Origin: Lentisphaeria bacterium | GTDB taxonomy: Bacteria; Verrucomicrobiota; Lentisphaeria; Victivallales; Victivallaceae | Direction: 5' to 3' | DNA length: 47,185 bases | NCBI GenBank assembly: GCA_017507125.1 | Contig: JAFWBQ010000056.1 | Coordinates: 1-47,185 of the forward strand | Shown here: positions 8,502-16,678 of the stretch, one piece after another | Numbering within the stretch: position 1 is the stretch's first letter | How the letters are laid out: every line of letters starts with the position of its first letter | Program-made: the position numbers and the translations under genes | Notes under the pieces: generated by a model | The model's input: the letters and a program-made list of their open reading frames with translations, nothing else | What the model was told of the DNA's origin: nothing | Database searches by the model: none

Positions 8502-9362
8502 TTATCTGCCCGCGTTACGGCGCCGGGCAGATTTTTTTTCAGGTGTCCCCCTCTGAAAGACAGGCAGATGAAGCAGCAGATCAAAAGTACCCAGGATGAG
8601 AATGATAAAGAAAAGGATCGATAAGGTGCAGACCAGATGACCGCTGCCGTGTTCAAGGAGCAGCTCTCCCGGGTTCCGGTACCAGATAACGGCGAAATTG
8701 AAAAGAAGGACGCTCACCGGAATGAGCCAGATGCCGCTTACGGCATTTTTAAGATCTTCTCTGCTCAATGTGACATGGGAACCGATGAGAAGAGTCGATA
8801 TCAGCCAGAGCCAGGTCTGCCATTTGCTCCATATTTCCGCAGAACAGAAGGTGCGGATCATACGGCAGATGAGGGCGGCAAAGGCGGCGCCAAGGTCGCT
8901 GAGGGTGTAAAACTCATGGGAGTCCAGCTGCTCCCATATTTCCGGCATCAGGAAATATGTGAGAAGCACGATGGCGGAAACACCGGTGATGATGGGGCCC
9001 GTGCCGATGAAAAAGTTCCCGGCACGCTGGTAGAAACTTTTGGGATCCCAGCTGTGACTGACCATGCCCATGGTGCCTTCCGGAGTGGGGGCAAAGAGCT
9101 TCATTTCAAGGATCCGGTGGCGGAAAAGCAGACAGAAGAACGCGTGTCCCGTTTCATGGATGACCGTTCCCGGAGCCGCCAGCATGATCCAGCTGCGCTC
9201 GCCCAGCACCTCGTACCACCTGCGGCGCAGACTCAGAGTGACCAGCTGCAGCAGAAGCGCTGCAATAAGAAAACAACAGAAAAAGCCCAGGATGATCCCT
9301 GAGCTTATTGCGGCTTCAACAAGAAAGTTGACAGTAAGGCTGCCGAGCTTTTCCCAATCCAT
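8502..9362 (-). CDS. M50-like membrane metalloprotease (putative)
   Basis: 286-aa protein with about six membrane helices. The zinc-protease motif HETGH (H69, E70, H73) stands at the start of a membrane segment, followed by a Gly-rich GTGPIITG segment, as in M50/site-2-protease-like families. A classical second LDG motif was not found, so substrate and activity are uncertain; some HExxH M50-like proteins act as chaperones or are inactive. It starts directly after the stop of the heptose adenylyltransferase gene and is the last gene of the operon. Its last codons are also the hairpin of a plus-strand terminator (8504-8539). Confidence 0.6.
   Translation of the reverse strand: MDWEKLGSLTVNFLVEAAISSGIILGFFCCFLIAALLLQLVTLSLRRRWYEVLGERSWIMLAAPGTVIHETGHAFFCLLFRHRILEMKLFAPTPEGTMGMVSHSWDPKSFYQRAGNFFIGTGPIITGVSAIVLLTYFLMPEIWEQLDSHEFYTLSDLGAAFAALICRMIRTFCSAEIWSKWQTWLWLISTLLIGSHVTLSREDLKNAVSGIWLIPVSVLLFNFAVIWYRNPGELLLEHGSGHLVCTLSILFFIILILGTFDLLLHLPVFQRGTPEKKSARRRNAGR
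8504..8539 (+). terminator. Intrinsic terminator of the tail-like gene pair
   Basis: ATCTGCCCG and CGGGCAGAT pair around an 11-base loop and are followed by eight T. It ends the plus-strand pair 6822-8497. The hairpin lies wholly inside the final codons of the convergent minus-strand gene. Confidence 0.85.
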
Positions 9363-9848
9363 TTAAGATTGCATCTTCCGGATGATATTGGTGCTGGAGT
9401 GTCCGGGGACAAAGGAAATAAAGACAATTTTGCTCTGACTCTTTTTCAGAGCAGCGCGTTCCCCGGGGTCAAGGGAGTCTTCTGTGTAGTCGCCTCCTTT
9501 GACGTAAACATCGGGAGCCAGGAGTTCAAGTTCCCTGTCGCAGCGGGGGGAGTCAAAGATGACGCACTTGTCCACCGCTTTGAGGGAACAGAGCAGAAAG
9601 GCACGGTCATCTTCGCATTGAAGCGGACGGGTGGGCCCCTTGAGGGCACGGACCGAGGCATCTGAATTCACCAGAACCAGCAGAAAGTCCGCCTCTTCAC
9701 GGGCGGCGTCAAGGTAAACAGCGTGCCCCCGGTGGAGCAAGTCGAAACAACCGTTGGTGATGGCAACCTTGTATCCCTGCTCCGCCATGGCGCGCCGCCA
9801 GCGGAGGGCATCGTCAAGGGTAAGGATGTTTGCGGCGATGTCGCTCAT
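9363..9848 (-). CDS. rfaE2: D-glycero-beta-D-manno-heptose 1-phosphate adenylyltransferase
   Basis: 161-aa nucleotidyltransferase of the HldE C-terminal/RfaE2 type, which makes ADP-heptose for the LPS core. Seen: TNGCFDLLHRGH near residue 31 (HxGH nucleotide-binding motif), LVNSDASVRALKGPTRP, the YVKGGDY strand and the C-terminal PGHSSTNII. No kinase domain is fused, so the heptose-7-phosphate kinase must be a separate gene. Together with gmhA at 43400 it shows that the cell makes heptose. Its start overlaps the dCMP deaminase gene by 4 bp, and its stop is directly followed by the next start. Confidence 0.9.
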   Translation of the reverse strand: MSDIAANILTLDDALRWRRAMAEQGYKVAITNGCFDLLHRGHAVYLDAAREEADFLLVLVNSDASVRALKGPTRPLQCEDDRAFLLCSLKAVDKCVIFDSPRCDRELELLAPDVYVKGGDYTEDSLDPGERAALKKSQSKIVFISFVPGHSSTNIIRKMQS

Positions 9849-10315
9849 TGAGACTCCTCATCGGTTACGGGCCGCACCTTGACACCGGCTTCTGAAAGAA
9901 GCGCCATGGAGGTGGAGTCGATGGAGTAACGCTCATGGTAGACCACTTCGACGATACCGGCGTTGATGATCATTTTGGCACAGAGCAGACAGGGACTGTA
10001 AGTGGTGTACAAGGTGGCTCCTTTAACCATGATGCCGTGATAGGCTGCCTGAACGATGGCGTTCTCTTCGGCATGGCTGCAGAGACATTCGGTCAGGTGG
10101 GAGCCGGAAGGGGCATTGGAACTGCATCTGGGACATCCGCCGTCACTGCAGTTGCGGACGCCCCGGGGGGTTCCGTTGTAACCGGTGGAAATGATCCGCT
10201 TGTCCCGGACCAGTACTGCCGCCACCTGACGGCGGGAACAATTGCTTCTTTTGGCGGCAACTTGTGCGATATCCATAAAATAGCGGTCCCAACCGGGACG
10301 TTTGGTGCTGCTCAT
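9845..10315 (-). CDS. dCMP deaminase family protein (ComEB-like)
   Basis: 156-aa zinc deaminase that probably converts dCMP to dUMP for thymidylate synthesis. The catalytic zinc site is HAEEN (H81, E83) and PCLLC (C109, C112). An additional Cys-rich insert (CSDGGCPRC, 56-64) matches the structural zinc loop of dCMP deaminases, which distinguishes it from tRNA or cytidine deaminases. It overlaps both neighbours by 4 bp. The surrounding genes serve oxygen defence and LPS; a direct functional link is not evident, and co-transcription may just be housekeeping. Confidence 0.88.
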   Translation of the reverse strand: MSSTKRPGWDRYFMDIAQVAAKRSNCSRRQVAAVLVRDKRIISTGYNGTPRGVRNCSDGGCPRCSSNAPSGSHLTECLCSHAEENAIVQAAYHGIMVKGATLYTTYSPCLLCAKMIINAGIVEVVYHERYSIDSTSMALLSEAGVKVRPVTDEESQ

Positions 10316-10668
10316 TTTTCAGAATTTCCTTCAGTTTTGCTGTTGGCAGAACGGTATCCGGCGTAGAAACGGTTGCCCCAGCCCACCAGACGGCCTTTTT
10401 CAAAAATCAAAGGCATGCACTCTTCTTCAGTTGTCAATCCATCTGCCCACACCGGATTGACAAAGTAGAACCAGCGGTCGGGGGTGGAAAACTCTTCTTT
10501 GACAGGTTCCCCCATAATGGCAAGAACCTCCGCTTTGGTCATGCCCACCCGGAGCGCCTTGGCATGCTCCATGTTGGCGGCATTTTCAGAGATGCACCCG
10601 GCGAGCAGGAGCAGCAGCGCTCCTGCCAGGCCGGATCTCCATGACTTTTTTATGAAAGCCTTTTTCAT
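10312..10668 (-). CDS. Lipoprotein of the SmpA/BamE-like type (putative)
   Basis: 118 aa with a lipoprotein signal (LLLLAGC, acylated Cys C25). The region [18 protein letters not shown] followed by a WFYF strand resembles the SmpA/OmlA (BamE) fold, where a short helix with G-M-x-x-x-E-V precedes beta strands. BamE helps outer-membrane protein assembly, but many small lipoproteins share this fold and the true role is open. It overlaps the rubredoxin gene at its start and dCMP deaminase at its end by 4 bp each. Confidence 0.7.
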   Translation of the reverse strand: MKKAFIKKSWRSGLAGALLLLLAGCISENAANMEHAKALRVGMTKAEVLAIMGEPVKEEFSTPDRWFYFVNPVWADGLTTEEECMPLIFEKGRLVGWGNRFYAGYRSANSKTEGNSEK

Positions 10669-10826
10669 TCTGCCTTCTCAAACTCATCCACGGTGGCGCC
10701 GCAGTCGGGGCAGACCCAGGATTCGGGAAGATCGGCAAAGGCGGTGCCGGGAGCGACGCCGTTGTCGGGATCGCCTTTGGCAGGATCATAAACATAGCCG
10801 CAGATGTTGCAAACAAATTTTTCCAT
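10665..10826 (-). CDS. Rubredoxin
   Basis: A 53-aa electron carrier. The iron is held by two pairs, C6-x2-C9 (CNICG) and C39-x2-C42 (CPDCG), with the typical GYVYDP and [12 protein letters not shown] between them. The start is preceded by AGGAGAGTTTG. It lies 19 bp after the flavodiiron gene and would pass electrons to that protein and to the superoxide reductase. The ORF is full length for the family. Confidence 0.95.
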   Translation of the reverse strand: MEKFVCNICGYVYDPAKGDPDNGVAPGTAFADLPESWVCPDCGATVDEFEKAE

Positions 10827-10845
10827 TTTCAAACTCTCCTTTTTC

Positions 10846-12048
10846 TTACTTTATTTTCTCCAGCAGCTGCTCTGCCAGAGCGGCGCCGGTGTTGAAAAAC
10901 TCCTGAAGATCAGCTTCAGAGGGCATATATTTCACCTGCTTCATGGAGCAGGGCTGTTCGATTTTCATTTCCTCAAAGGCGGCGGCGATCTGTTTGGCGC
11001 CTTCGCCGCTCCATCCGCAGGAGCCGAAGGCAAAACCCAGTTTGTTTTTGATCCGGAGACCTTTGAGATAGTTGAGGACATCCGCCATAAGGGGGAAGAC
11101 CTGATTGTTCATGGTGGGAGCGCCCAGAGCGATGATGCCTGAGAGAGAGGCTTTGGTCATGATATCGCTGCGGTCGCAGACATTGAGGTCGGCAAGTTCC
11201 ACCTCCACTCCTTTGGAGCGGACGCCGTCGGCAAAGGCTTCGGCGCAGCATTTGGTGGCGTTCCACATGGTGGCGTAGGCGATGAGAGCTTTGGGACGGG
11301 GATTCTGTTCGGCGCAATCCCGGTAGAGGGCGATGATCTTTTCCTGCTCCTGCCGCCACAGGGGGCCGTGATCGGGAGCGATGATCCCGATATCCAGTCC
11401 CAGTCCGGGGAGCGAATCCAGAAGAGCGATCACTTTTTCGCTGTAAAGATTGAGGATATTGGCAAAGTATTTGCGAACCTCCTGCTCAAGAACGCTCCAG
11501 TCGTACATATCAGCCCAGAGGTAACTCCCCGCCAGGTGCATGCCGAACGCATCCTGAGAGAAAAGCACTCTGTCGCGGTCGTAGTAACTGACCATGCTGT
11601 CGGGCCAGTGGAGCATCTTGGTGTCGATGAAGGCGCATTTGCCCTGCCCCAGATCAATGGAGTCACCGGTCTTTACACTTGTGTAACCCAGATCTCCATA
11701 GTAGGCTGTGAGGGTCTTTGCTCCCGCCGCAGAGGTGAAGATCTTTTCCGGTTTGATGGCGGCAACGGCGGCGGGAAGGGCGCCGGAGTGGTCGGGCTCG
11801 GCGTGGTTTGAAATGATATAGTCGATCTTTTCAGGATCAATAACAGATTTGATCCTGGCAAGCATTTCATCGGCAAAGGGGGCCTTGACTGTGTCGACGA
11901 GGGTCACTTTTTCATCAATGATAAGATAGGCGTTATAGGTGGAGCCCCGTGAGGTCAGATAGCCGTGAAAGTTCCGGACGTTCCAGTCAGAAGCGCCCAC
12001 CCACCAGACGTTGGCTGAGATCTTCTCAGCCTTGAAAACTTTGTTCAT
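10846..12048 (-). CDS. Flavodiiron protein (rubredoxin:oxygen/NO reductase)
   Basis: 400 aa. The N-terminal metallo-beta-lactamase-like domain carries the diiron ligands in HAEPDHSG and DHGP; the C-terminal flavodoxin domain (about 255-400) binds FMN ([24 protein letters not shown]). The enzyme reduces O2 to water or NO to N2O with electrons from rubredoxin, encoded next to it. The start MNKVFK at 12048 is chosen because AAGGAAC stands just upstream; a reading frame extending to 12267 runs back into the superoxide reductase gene in another frame and is not real. It protects an anaerobe from oxygen. Confidence 0.94.
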   Translation of the reverse strand: MNKVFKAEKISANVWWVGASDWNVRNFHGYLTSRGSTYNAYLIIDEKVTLVDTVKAPFADEMLARIKSVIDPEKIDYIISNHAEPDHSGALPAAVAAIKPEKIFTSAAGAKTLTAYYGDLGYTSVKTGDSIDLGQGKCAFIDTKMLHWPDSMVSYYDRDRVLFSQDAFGMHLAGSYLWADMYDWSVLEQEVRKYFANILNLYSEKVIALLDSLPGLGLDIGIIAPDHGPLWRQEQEKIIALYRDCAEQNPRPKALIAYATMWNATKCCAEAFADGVRSKGVEVELADLNVCDRSDIMTKASLSGIIALGAPTMNNQVFPLMADVLNYLKGLRIKNKLGFAFGSCGWSGEGAKQIAAAFEEMKIEQPCSMKQVKYMPSEADLQEFFNTGAALAEQLLEKIK

Positions 12049-12122
12049 CAATCGGTTCCTTAAAAGAATGAAGATGCAGACAGAGAAAAACTCCCTTTTC
12101 TCATGTCCGGCAGCAGCTGATG

Positions 12123-12500
12123 TTATTTTTTCCAGAGACCGTGGAGATTGCAGTAAGCGCGGATCTCCAGCTTGTCGCTTGCGGGGACGTAGAACTCCGC
12201 CCGGGGAAGATCCCCCGGCTTGAGATAACAGCGGTTCACCCAGGGACCGTTGATGATCTCGATCCACTGGATATAGTGTTCCTCTGTCATGGGATGATCG
12301 ACGCTCCCCACCTTTACCAGAGAGCCCTGAGGTATAGACTCCAGAACAGGAACATGCTTTTCTTTTGCACCATCGCTTGTATTTTCTTTGCAGAGAACCA
12401 TTTTTTCACCGCAGCAGACAGGAGCAGCTCCCGGCGCCGTGACTTCAACAGTGAGCCCGCAATGAGGACAGTGATAAACGTCAAAAACAGAATTTTCCAT
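12123..12500 (-). CDS. dfx: Desulfoferrodoxin (2Fe superoxide reductase)
   Basis: 125 aa. The desulforedoxin domain holds Fe with C11, C14, C29 and C30; the catalytic centre has H49, H69, H75, C117 and H120, with the conserved E47-K48 before HVP. It reduces superoxide to peroxide without making O2. The ATG at 12500 has a strong GGAGG site 7 bases upstream. It is the first gene of the operon that continues with the flavodiiron protein and rubredoxin, so superoxide and oxygen removal are co-expressed. Confidence 0.94.
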   Translation of the reverse strand: MENSVFDVYHCPHCGLTVEVTAPGAAPVCCGEKMVLCKENTSDGAKEKHVPVLESIPQGSLVKVGSVDHPMTEEHYIQWIEIINGPWVNRCYLKPGDLPRAEFYVPASDKLEIRAYCNLHGLWKK

Positions 12501-12591
12501 AAAATTACCTCCGGAACAACGGTAAAAGCCCATCCGCTGCGGAAGATCTTTATGATATCCCCCTCGAGAACAGCAGACGCACCACACCTTA

Positions 12592-12620
12592 AATATAAGC
12601 GGTCAACAGAGCTTTTTCAA
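12592..12620 (-). promoter_or_regulatory. Promoter of the oxygen-defence operon
   Basis: On the minus strand TTGAAA (12615-12620), 17 bp, TATATT (12592-12597), leaving a leader of about 85 bases before dfx. A TGAATAAC element directly precedes the -35 box. Confidence 0.7.
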
Positions 12621-12686
12621 GTTATTCAGTCAACAATTCTTGATAAATCCTTATCTGCAGTAACGCTCTTCTTTAAAAACAAGCTG

Positions 12687-12744
12687 TTTTTTGAACGACT
12701 TTTGCAATATGGCTCTTGCAAATTACTGTTGTAAGTATTATATT
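12687..12744 (+). promoter_or_regulatory. Promoter of the sigma/ESCRT-like island
   Basis: TTGCAA (12716-12721), 17 bp, TATATT (12739-12744), about 125 bases before the sigma-factor gene. TTTTTTGAACGACTTTTGCA (12687-12706) just upstream resembles elements before 21016 and 41247. The 368-bp region 12501-12868 thus holds two divergent promoters and long leaders but no gene. Confidence 0.65.
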
Positions 12745-12868
12745 AATCAGCAATTATGCAGAAGGCAGGAAATTACAGGACAGCGGAACCGGAGTGCCCG
12801 GAAAGGGCGTCCTGAGTGAATGACGGCTCCTGCCGGATTTTTGAAGTTATGTACAGGGTGAAAATCAA

Positions 12869-13471
12869 ATGATCGCTTTTGACAGGGAGAAAGAAGACGC
12901 TTTTTTTCAGCGTCTGAAAGAAGAGGACCGGGAGGCATGGAGCATCATATTCAAAAAATCGGTCTGTGCCGTTCTTGCGGGAACCACCAAAAACGGTGTG
13001 CCCTACCGCCAGATCGCCAGAGACCGGGGAATGAATGATATTTCAGTCTACGGCATGTTGTACAGCTATATGATCGGAAGAGGCAAGCTGGATAATTATG
13101 GATTCCGTTCCCCCATCATCTACTGGATGCGCTATTATGTGAAAATGCTTATCCTTGAACACTGCAAAAAAAATGATTCTCCTGTTTCTGACGAAAAAAA
13201 TGATTCTTCCGTGTCAGAAAACAACAATGAAGAACTCTTATCAGACGGAAGCCGGGAAAACTGGCAGTCGGTTGAAATTTGTTTTTCAGAGATGTGGAAG
13301 GAGAATCCCATGAATGCTTACGTCTATTTGTTGAGAAGATATGATATGCTGCGGTCCAAAGAGATCGGCGCAATGCTTGATATCACTCCCGAAAATGTGG
13401 ACACGATCTTCCATCGTGCCGACAAGAATATGAAACAGATGCTCAGAAGAGAAGGAGGTATGGCTGTATGA
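12869..13471 (+). CDS. Divergent sigma-70-family (ECF-like) sigma factor
   Basis: 200 aa. Residues about 10-105 form a helical sigma-2-like region (REAWSIIF near residue 24, YWMRYYVKMLI near 85), and residues 135-195 a sigma-4-like helix-turn-helix (MLRSKEIGAMLDITPENVDTIF). Between them is a polar, probably flexible stretch with repeated NDS. The match is weak compared with standard ECF factors, so the call rests on architecture and on the next gene, a zinc-finger anti-sigma-like protein overlapping by 4 bp (ATGA). As first gene of the island it probably controls it, perhaps including its own promoter. Confidence 0.6.
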   Translation: MIAFDREKEDAFFQRLKEEDREAWSIIFKKSVCAVLAGTTKNGVPYRQIARDRGMNDISVYGMLYSYMIGRGKLDNYGFRSPIIYWMRYYVKMLILEHCKKNDSPVSDEKNDSSVSENNNEELLSDGSRENWQSVEICFSEMWKENPMNAYVYLLRRYDMLRSKEIGAMLDITPENVDTIFHRADKNMKQMLRREGGMAV

Positions 13472-14166
13472 AGTGCTTGACCCCCGATGAATTGCTCCAC
13501 TTTGCCATGGAGCCCCTGAAGAAAGAAAACGGCCCTGCCGCACTGCATTTGGCTCAGTGTGCCTGCTGCCGCGAAAATTATGAACTGGTTCTGGAGTGTC
13601 TGGCTGATGACGGCAACACCGTCTCTGCCGCCGATGAAAGGGCCGCTGAAGAGGCCGCCGCCGAATTGACCGGCAGCACCGATCTGTGGACAAAACTTTA
13701 CTCTCTGGTGGATGAGCTGGGAAAAAAGATCGCTGCCCCCGCCGGAAATATTTTCAAACCCGCTTCTTTCGGCTCTCTGCGCCCCGTTCAGGGAACGCTT
13801 CTGGCTGCCGCTGCAGGGAATGGTGCCGGGTTGAGCAGTATCCAAAGCAGCGAAGAGGTGAAATTCACCTTTGAATCCTATGCCGCCCCCGGCTCCGGAA
13901 GTTACTGGAAGATGCAGATGACCATGCCCCGGACTCTTTCCGCTTCCTCATTGATCCTTATGAAGGTCACCGGGGAGAACGGCGCCCTGCTCGACGGAAC
14001 ACTCAACTTTCTCAATCAGAGTACCTCCTTAAGCTGCGGCTGCGCCCGTCTGCCCTTCAGGACATTCCTGGAAAACAAGGGGTGCAAAGAGATCAGCTTT
14101 GCCGCCGGGAGATCCGGCGCCGCTTCGCCGGGAAGGATCAAGTTCCTGCCGGAGGCTTTACGATGA
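13468..14166 (+). CDS. Zinc-finger anti-sigma-like protein
   Basis: 232 aa. The N-terminal HLAQCACC (H-x3-C-x2-C) matches the zinc-binding anti-sigma (ZAS) signature, and the 4-bp overlap with the sigma gene is the usual arrangement. There is no membrane helix, so it would be a soluble regulator. The C-terminal half (about 115-232) is a predicted beta-sandwich with a Cys pair (CGCARL), not recognised; it may sense a ligand or protein. It has a strong GGAGG site. Translation is coupled on both sides (next gene also overlaps by 4 bp), so regulator and protease are made in fixed ratio. Confidence 0.6.
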   Translation: MKCLTPDELLHFAMEPLKKENGPAALHLAQCACCRENYELVLECLADDGNTVSAADERAAEEAAAELTGSTDLWTKLYSLVDELGKKIAAPAGNIFKPASFGSLRPVQGTLLAAAAGNGAGLSSIQSSEEVKFTFESYAAPGSGSYWKMQMTMPRTLSASSLILMKVTGENGALLDGTLNFLNQSTSLSCGCARLPFRTFLENKGCKEISFAAGRSGAASPGRIKFLPEALR

Positions 14167-15992
14167 GTTACCAGGGCAGATATCCCGGAAAGTTCGTCCT
14201 GCCGCATTTTCAGGTCAGGCGCGATCAGGGCTCCAGAGGCACATGCGCCGCTTTCAGTGCGGTGGCCATACTTGAATATCTCTGCGGCAACCAGAAACAG
14301 TACAGTCCCCAGTATCTTTACGCTGCCACCCATTTGAGCGAAGAGATGCGGGAACAGTCCGGTACTGAGATGCGTGAGATCTTCAGGGTCATCAAGGAGC
14401 AGGGAGTCTGCCTTTACGACCACTGGCCCTACAACAAGGTCGACGCCGGTGATGAAGCTCAGATCTCAGAGGAGCTTTTTGAAAGCATCCCCGTTGAGAC
14501 CTTTGATGATGTTGAATTCGCTCCCCTGAAGACCGATCCCCCCCGGAACGTGGATGAGTACAAAAGCGTCCTCTGCGGTGCCGGCGGCAATGCGCCCTCG
14601 CCCATTTCTGTGGGATGTTTGCTTTTTGAGGATCCCTTCAGAGGTACTGAATGGCTCACGCTGCCAGATAACTCTCTGGTTCCCCCCGGCGGACTCCATG
14701 CCATGACCATTTACGGCTGGTGCGATACCCCCGGCATGGCTTCAAGAGGATATTTCCGCGCCGCCAACAGCTGGAAGGGCGCATTTGATGTGAAGATCCC
14801 TTACGAGTACATTGAAAGGTATGCTTACAACGCCTTTGCTGTGGTCAGACCACAGGATGAGGAGCAAACTGCCCCTGCCGGAGAAGCGGATGCCCCTTCT
14901 TGGGGTGAAGTGAAAAGTCAAAGTGCACCTGTTGAAACAACTCCTGCTCCGGCGCCGCAGAATACCGGTAAGAAAAGTGATGACTCTGCCGCGCGTGCCC
15001 TTCAGGAAAAGTTTTTCAACGATCAGCAGAGCAATTTTTCCGGTGATTATCCCTTCCCCGGCATCAAGCTGCCTCCGCTTCAGAGCTGGGGGATCAACGC
15101 CAGGGTGAAGTGCGCCGCTTCGTTCAGAAAAACACAGAACCGCCCCGGAGACTTTGAAGAGTATCTGGTGAAGAACGATATTACCGGCATCCGGGGCGAA
15201 GTCAGGATCTACCGCATCGTCCTCAGCTGCCGGAACCATTACAGACTTGTCAGCGCCTTCCTCCGCAGAGAGGATGGTAAAGAGCTTTCAAACAGTGACC
15301 TGCAGCACATTTACAACTATGTGGAGTATTTCCGGAAAGGGGATCCCGCTCAGGTCGTCTATACCCATTTGTTTTACACCATCGGTACGGACGGGGGATT
15401 TGACAGCAGCTGTCATCTTTCCAAAGATCCGACCATCATCTTCTGCACTTTGAACCGCCGCGGACTCTGGTGCTTCGATATGCCCGGGGCCGAGGAGGAT
15501 TACGGCTGGGGAACAAAAGAGTTTTTCCGCCATATCCTGCCTGTCAACTATATTCCCGACCTCGACCGCGAAGTGACGGCGGGCTCCAGGGGCGTCGGCG
15601 GTGAGATCAGTGTGAAAAGCCTCAAAAGAGAGCTGGAACTTGATGATGAAAAGTGTTACGACTTTTTTGTGGCACGTTCACTTGATGAGCTTTTCCGCAG
15701 CGGAAAGTTCGCCAGGGACAAAAAGGGGCATCTGCTCAAGATCCTTCCCGGCGAAGATCTGCCCTCAGGATATAAACGCGCCGGAAGATTCACCAAACGT
15801 TCCTCCAATCTGGCGTGCGGTCTGGTGGCTCTGACGCTGCTTATGCTGCTCATCTGTCTTATTTCTGCCGGATTCAAGCAGAAAATGCCGCCCAGTTCAT
15901 GGCTTCAGTGCGGTGTTACCGCTGCCGCCTGGCTGTTTTCAACCATCATTTGCAGTATACGTGCAAAGAAATTCATACAATTCAACAGATAA
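14163..15992 (+). CDS. Membrane-anchored papain-like (C1A) cysteine protease
   Basis: 609 aa. The protease domain (about 1-235) has the full triad: C28 in DQGSRGTCAAFS with Q22 as oxyanion residue, H179 in GGLHAMTIYGW, and N202 in RAANSW. No signal peptide precedes it, so the protease is probably cytoplasmic. A Pro/Ala linker (about 240-280) leads to an unrecognised domain (290-545), then two membrane helices (about 552-600) near the C-terminus. Start chosen at GGAGG plus ATGA overlap; an upstream extension to 14082 lies within the previous gene. It stands before the Snf7-like genes. In eukaryotes a papain-superfamily protease (calpain-7/Rim13) works with ESCRT-III; whether this is parallel is speculation. 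Confidence 0.82.
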   Translation: MSYQGRYPGKFVLPHFQVRRDQGSRGTCAAFSAVAILEYLCGNQKQYSPQYLYAATHLSEEMREQSGTEMREIFRVIKEQGVCLYDHWPYNKVDAGDEAQISEELFESIPVETFDDVEFAPLKTDPPRNVDEYKSVLCGAGGNAPSPISVGCLLFEDPFRGTEWLTLPDNSLVPPGGLHAMTIYGWCDTPGMASRGYFRAANSWKGAFDVKIPYEYIERYAYNAFAVVRPQDEEQTAPAGEADAPSWGEVKSQSAPVETTPAPAPQNTGKKSDDSAARALQEKFFNDQQSNFSGDYPFPGIKLPPLQSWGINARVKCAASFRKTQNRPGDFEEYLVKNDITGIRGEVRIYRIVLSCRNHYRLVSAFLRREDGKELSNSDLQHIYNYVEYFRKGDPAQVVYTHLFYTIGTDGGFDSSCHLSKDPTIIFCTLNRRGLWCFDMPGAEEDYGWGTKEFFRHILPVNYIPDLDREVTAGSRGVGGEISVKSLKRELELDDEKCYDFFVARSLDELFRSGKFARDKKGHLLKILPGEDLPSGYKRAGRFTKRSSNLACGLVALTLLMLLICLISAGFKQKMPPSSWLQCGVTAAAWLFSTIICSIRAKKFIQFNR

Positions 15993-16025
15993 AAGCTGTG
16001 TCAAGATAAGGAAAGGAAATTGATT

Positions 16026-16640
16026 ATGGTTATTCCGGATTGGCTCTTCAAACTTTTTGCCGCCATCGGGCTGGTCGACTCCGAGGAAAAGAAACTCAGG
16101 AAGATGATCGCCTCTTACAAAGATGAGCTTCGCAGACTCAGAAGCGTTCTTGAGGATCAAATCAGCGAGATCAGCGATATTGAGCGGGAGATCAGAAAAC
16201 TCCAGCCCAAGTATGAAGAAGCTCAGGGCCCCGCTAAAGGTGCTTATGCCGAGATGATCAAACCCCTGCTTCAGAAGCGGAACTCCAAAACCGAGGAACA
16301 GCAGGCGGTCAGCGCTCAGATCAAGATCCTGAACACCATGCTCGCCAAGGCGGAAATCCTCATCAAGGCGCCCGCCAATGCCGAAAGAACCGCTCAGATC
16401 GAGAATCTGACCCTTCACATGGATGATTTGGGCGAGACCGTGGCTGAACAGGAAAGCGGCCTCAAAGAACTGGAACGCGCCGGTGTCAGAAAGAAAGAAA
16501 CTGAGCCTCTGGTTTTCCCGGGGGAAACGGCAGGCAATGCCGAAAGCACCGCTGATGCCGAGCTGGAACGGGAACTGGCAGAACTTTGTGCTCCCGCTCC
16601 CGCATCCAAAGAGAGCAATGAAGAAAAAATCGAAGCGTGA
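16026..16640 (+). CDS. Coiled-coil protein, possible divergent ESCRT-III-like subunit
   Basis: 204 aa, nearly all helical. A short hydrophobic/amphipathic N-terminus (IPDWLFKLFAAIGL) could touch membrane; residues 20-155 are heptad-rich, highly charged helices in which YAEMIKPLLQKRNSKTEEQ aligns loosely with helix 2 of the Snf7-like neighbours. The C-terminus carries ELERELAEL, similar to a MIM1 helix. It is 38 bp before the first clear Snf7-like gene. ATG at 16026 is preferred over TTG at 16020 because AAAGGA is then at the right distance. It could instead be a plain coiled-coil partner. Confidence 0.5.
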   Translation: MVIPDWLFKLFAAIGLVDSEEKKLRKMIASYKDELRRLRSVLEDQISEISDIEREIRKLQPKYEEAQGPAKGAYAEMIKPLLQKRNSKTEEQQAVSAQIKILNTMLAKAEILIKAPANAERTAQIENLTLHMDDLGETVAEQESGLKELERAGVRKKETEPLVFPGETAGNAESTADAELERELAELCAPAPASKESNEEKIEA

Positions 16641-16678
16641 GATCGCAGAAAAGTTACTGAAAACAGGAGAAATATAAA

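Noticed and set aside
12049..12267. N-terminal extension of the flavodiiron protein
   Set aside because: The extension overlaps the superoxide reductase gene in another frame and lacks homology; AAGGAAC supports the start at 12048.
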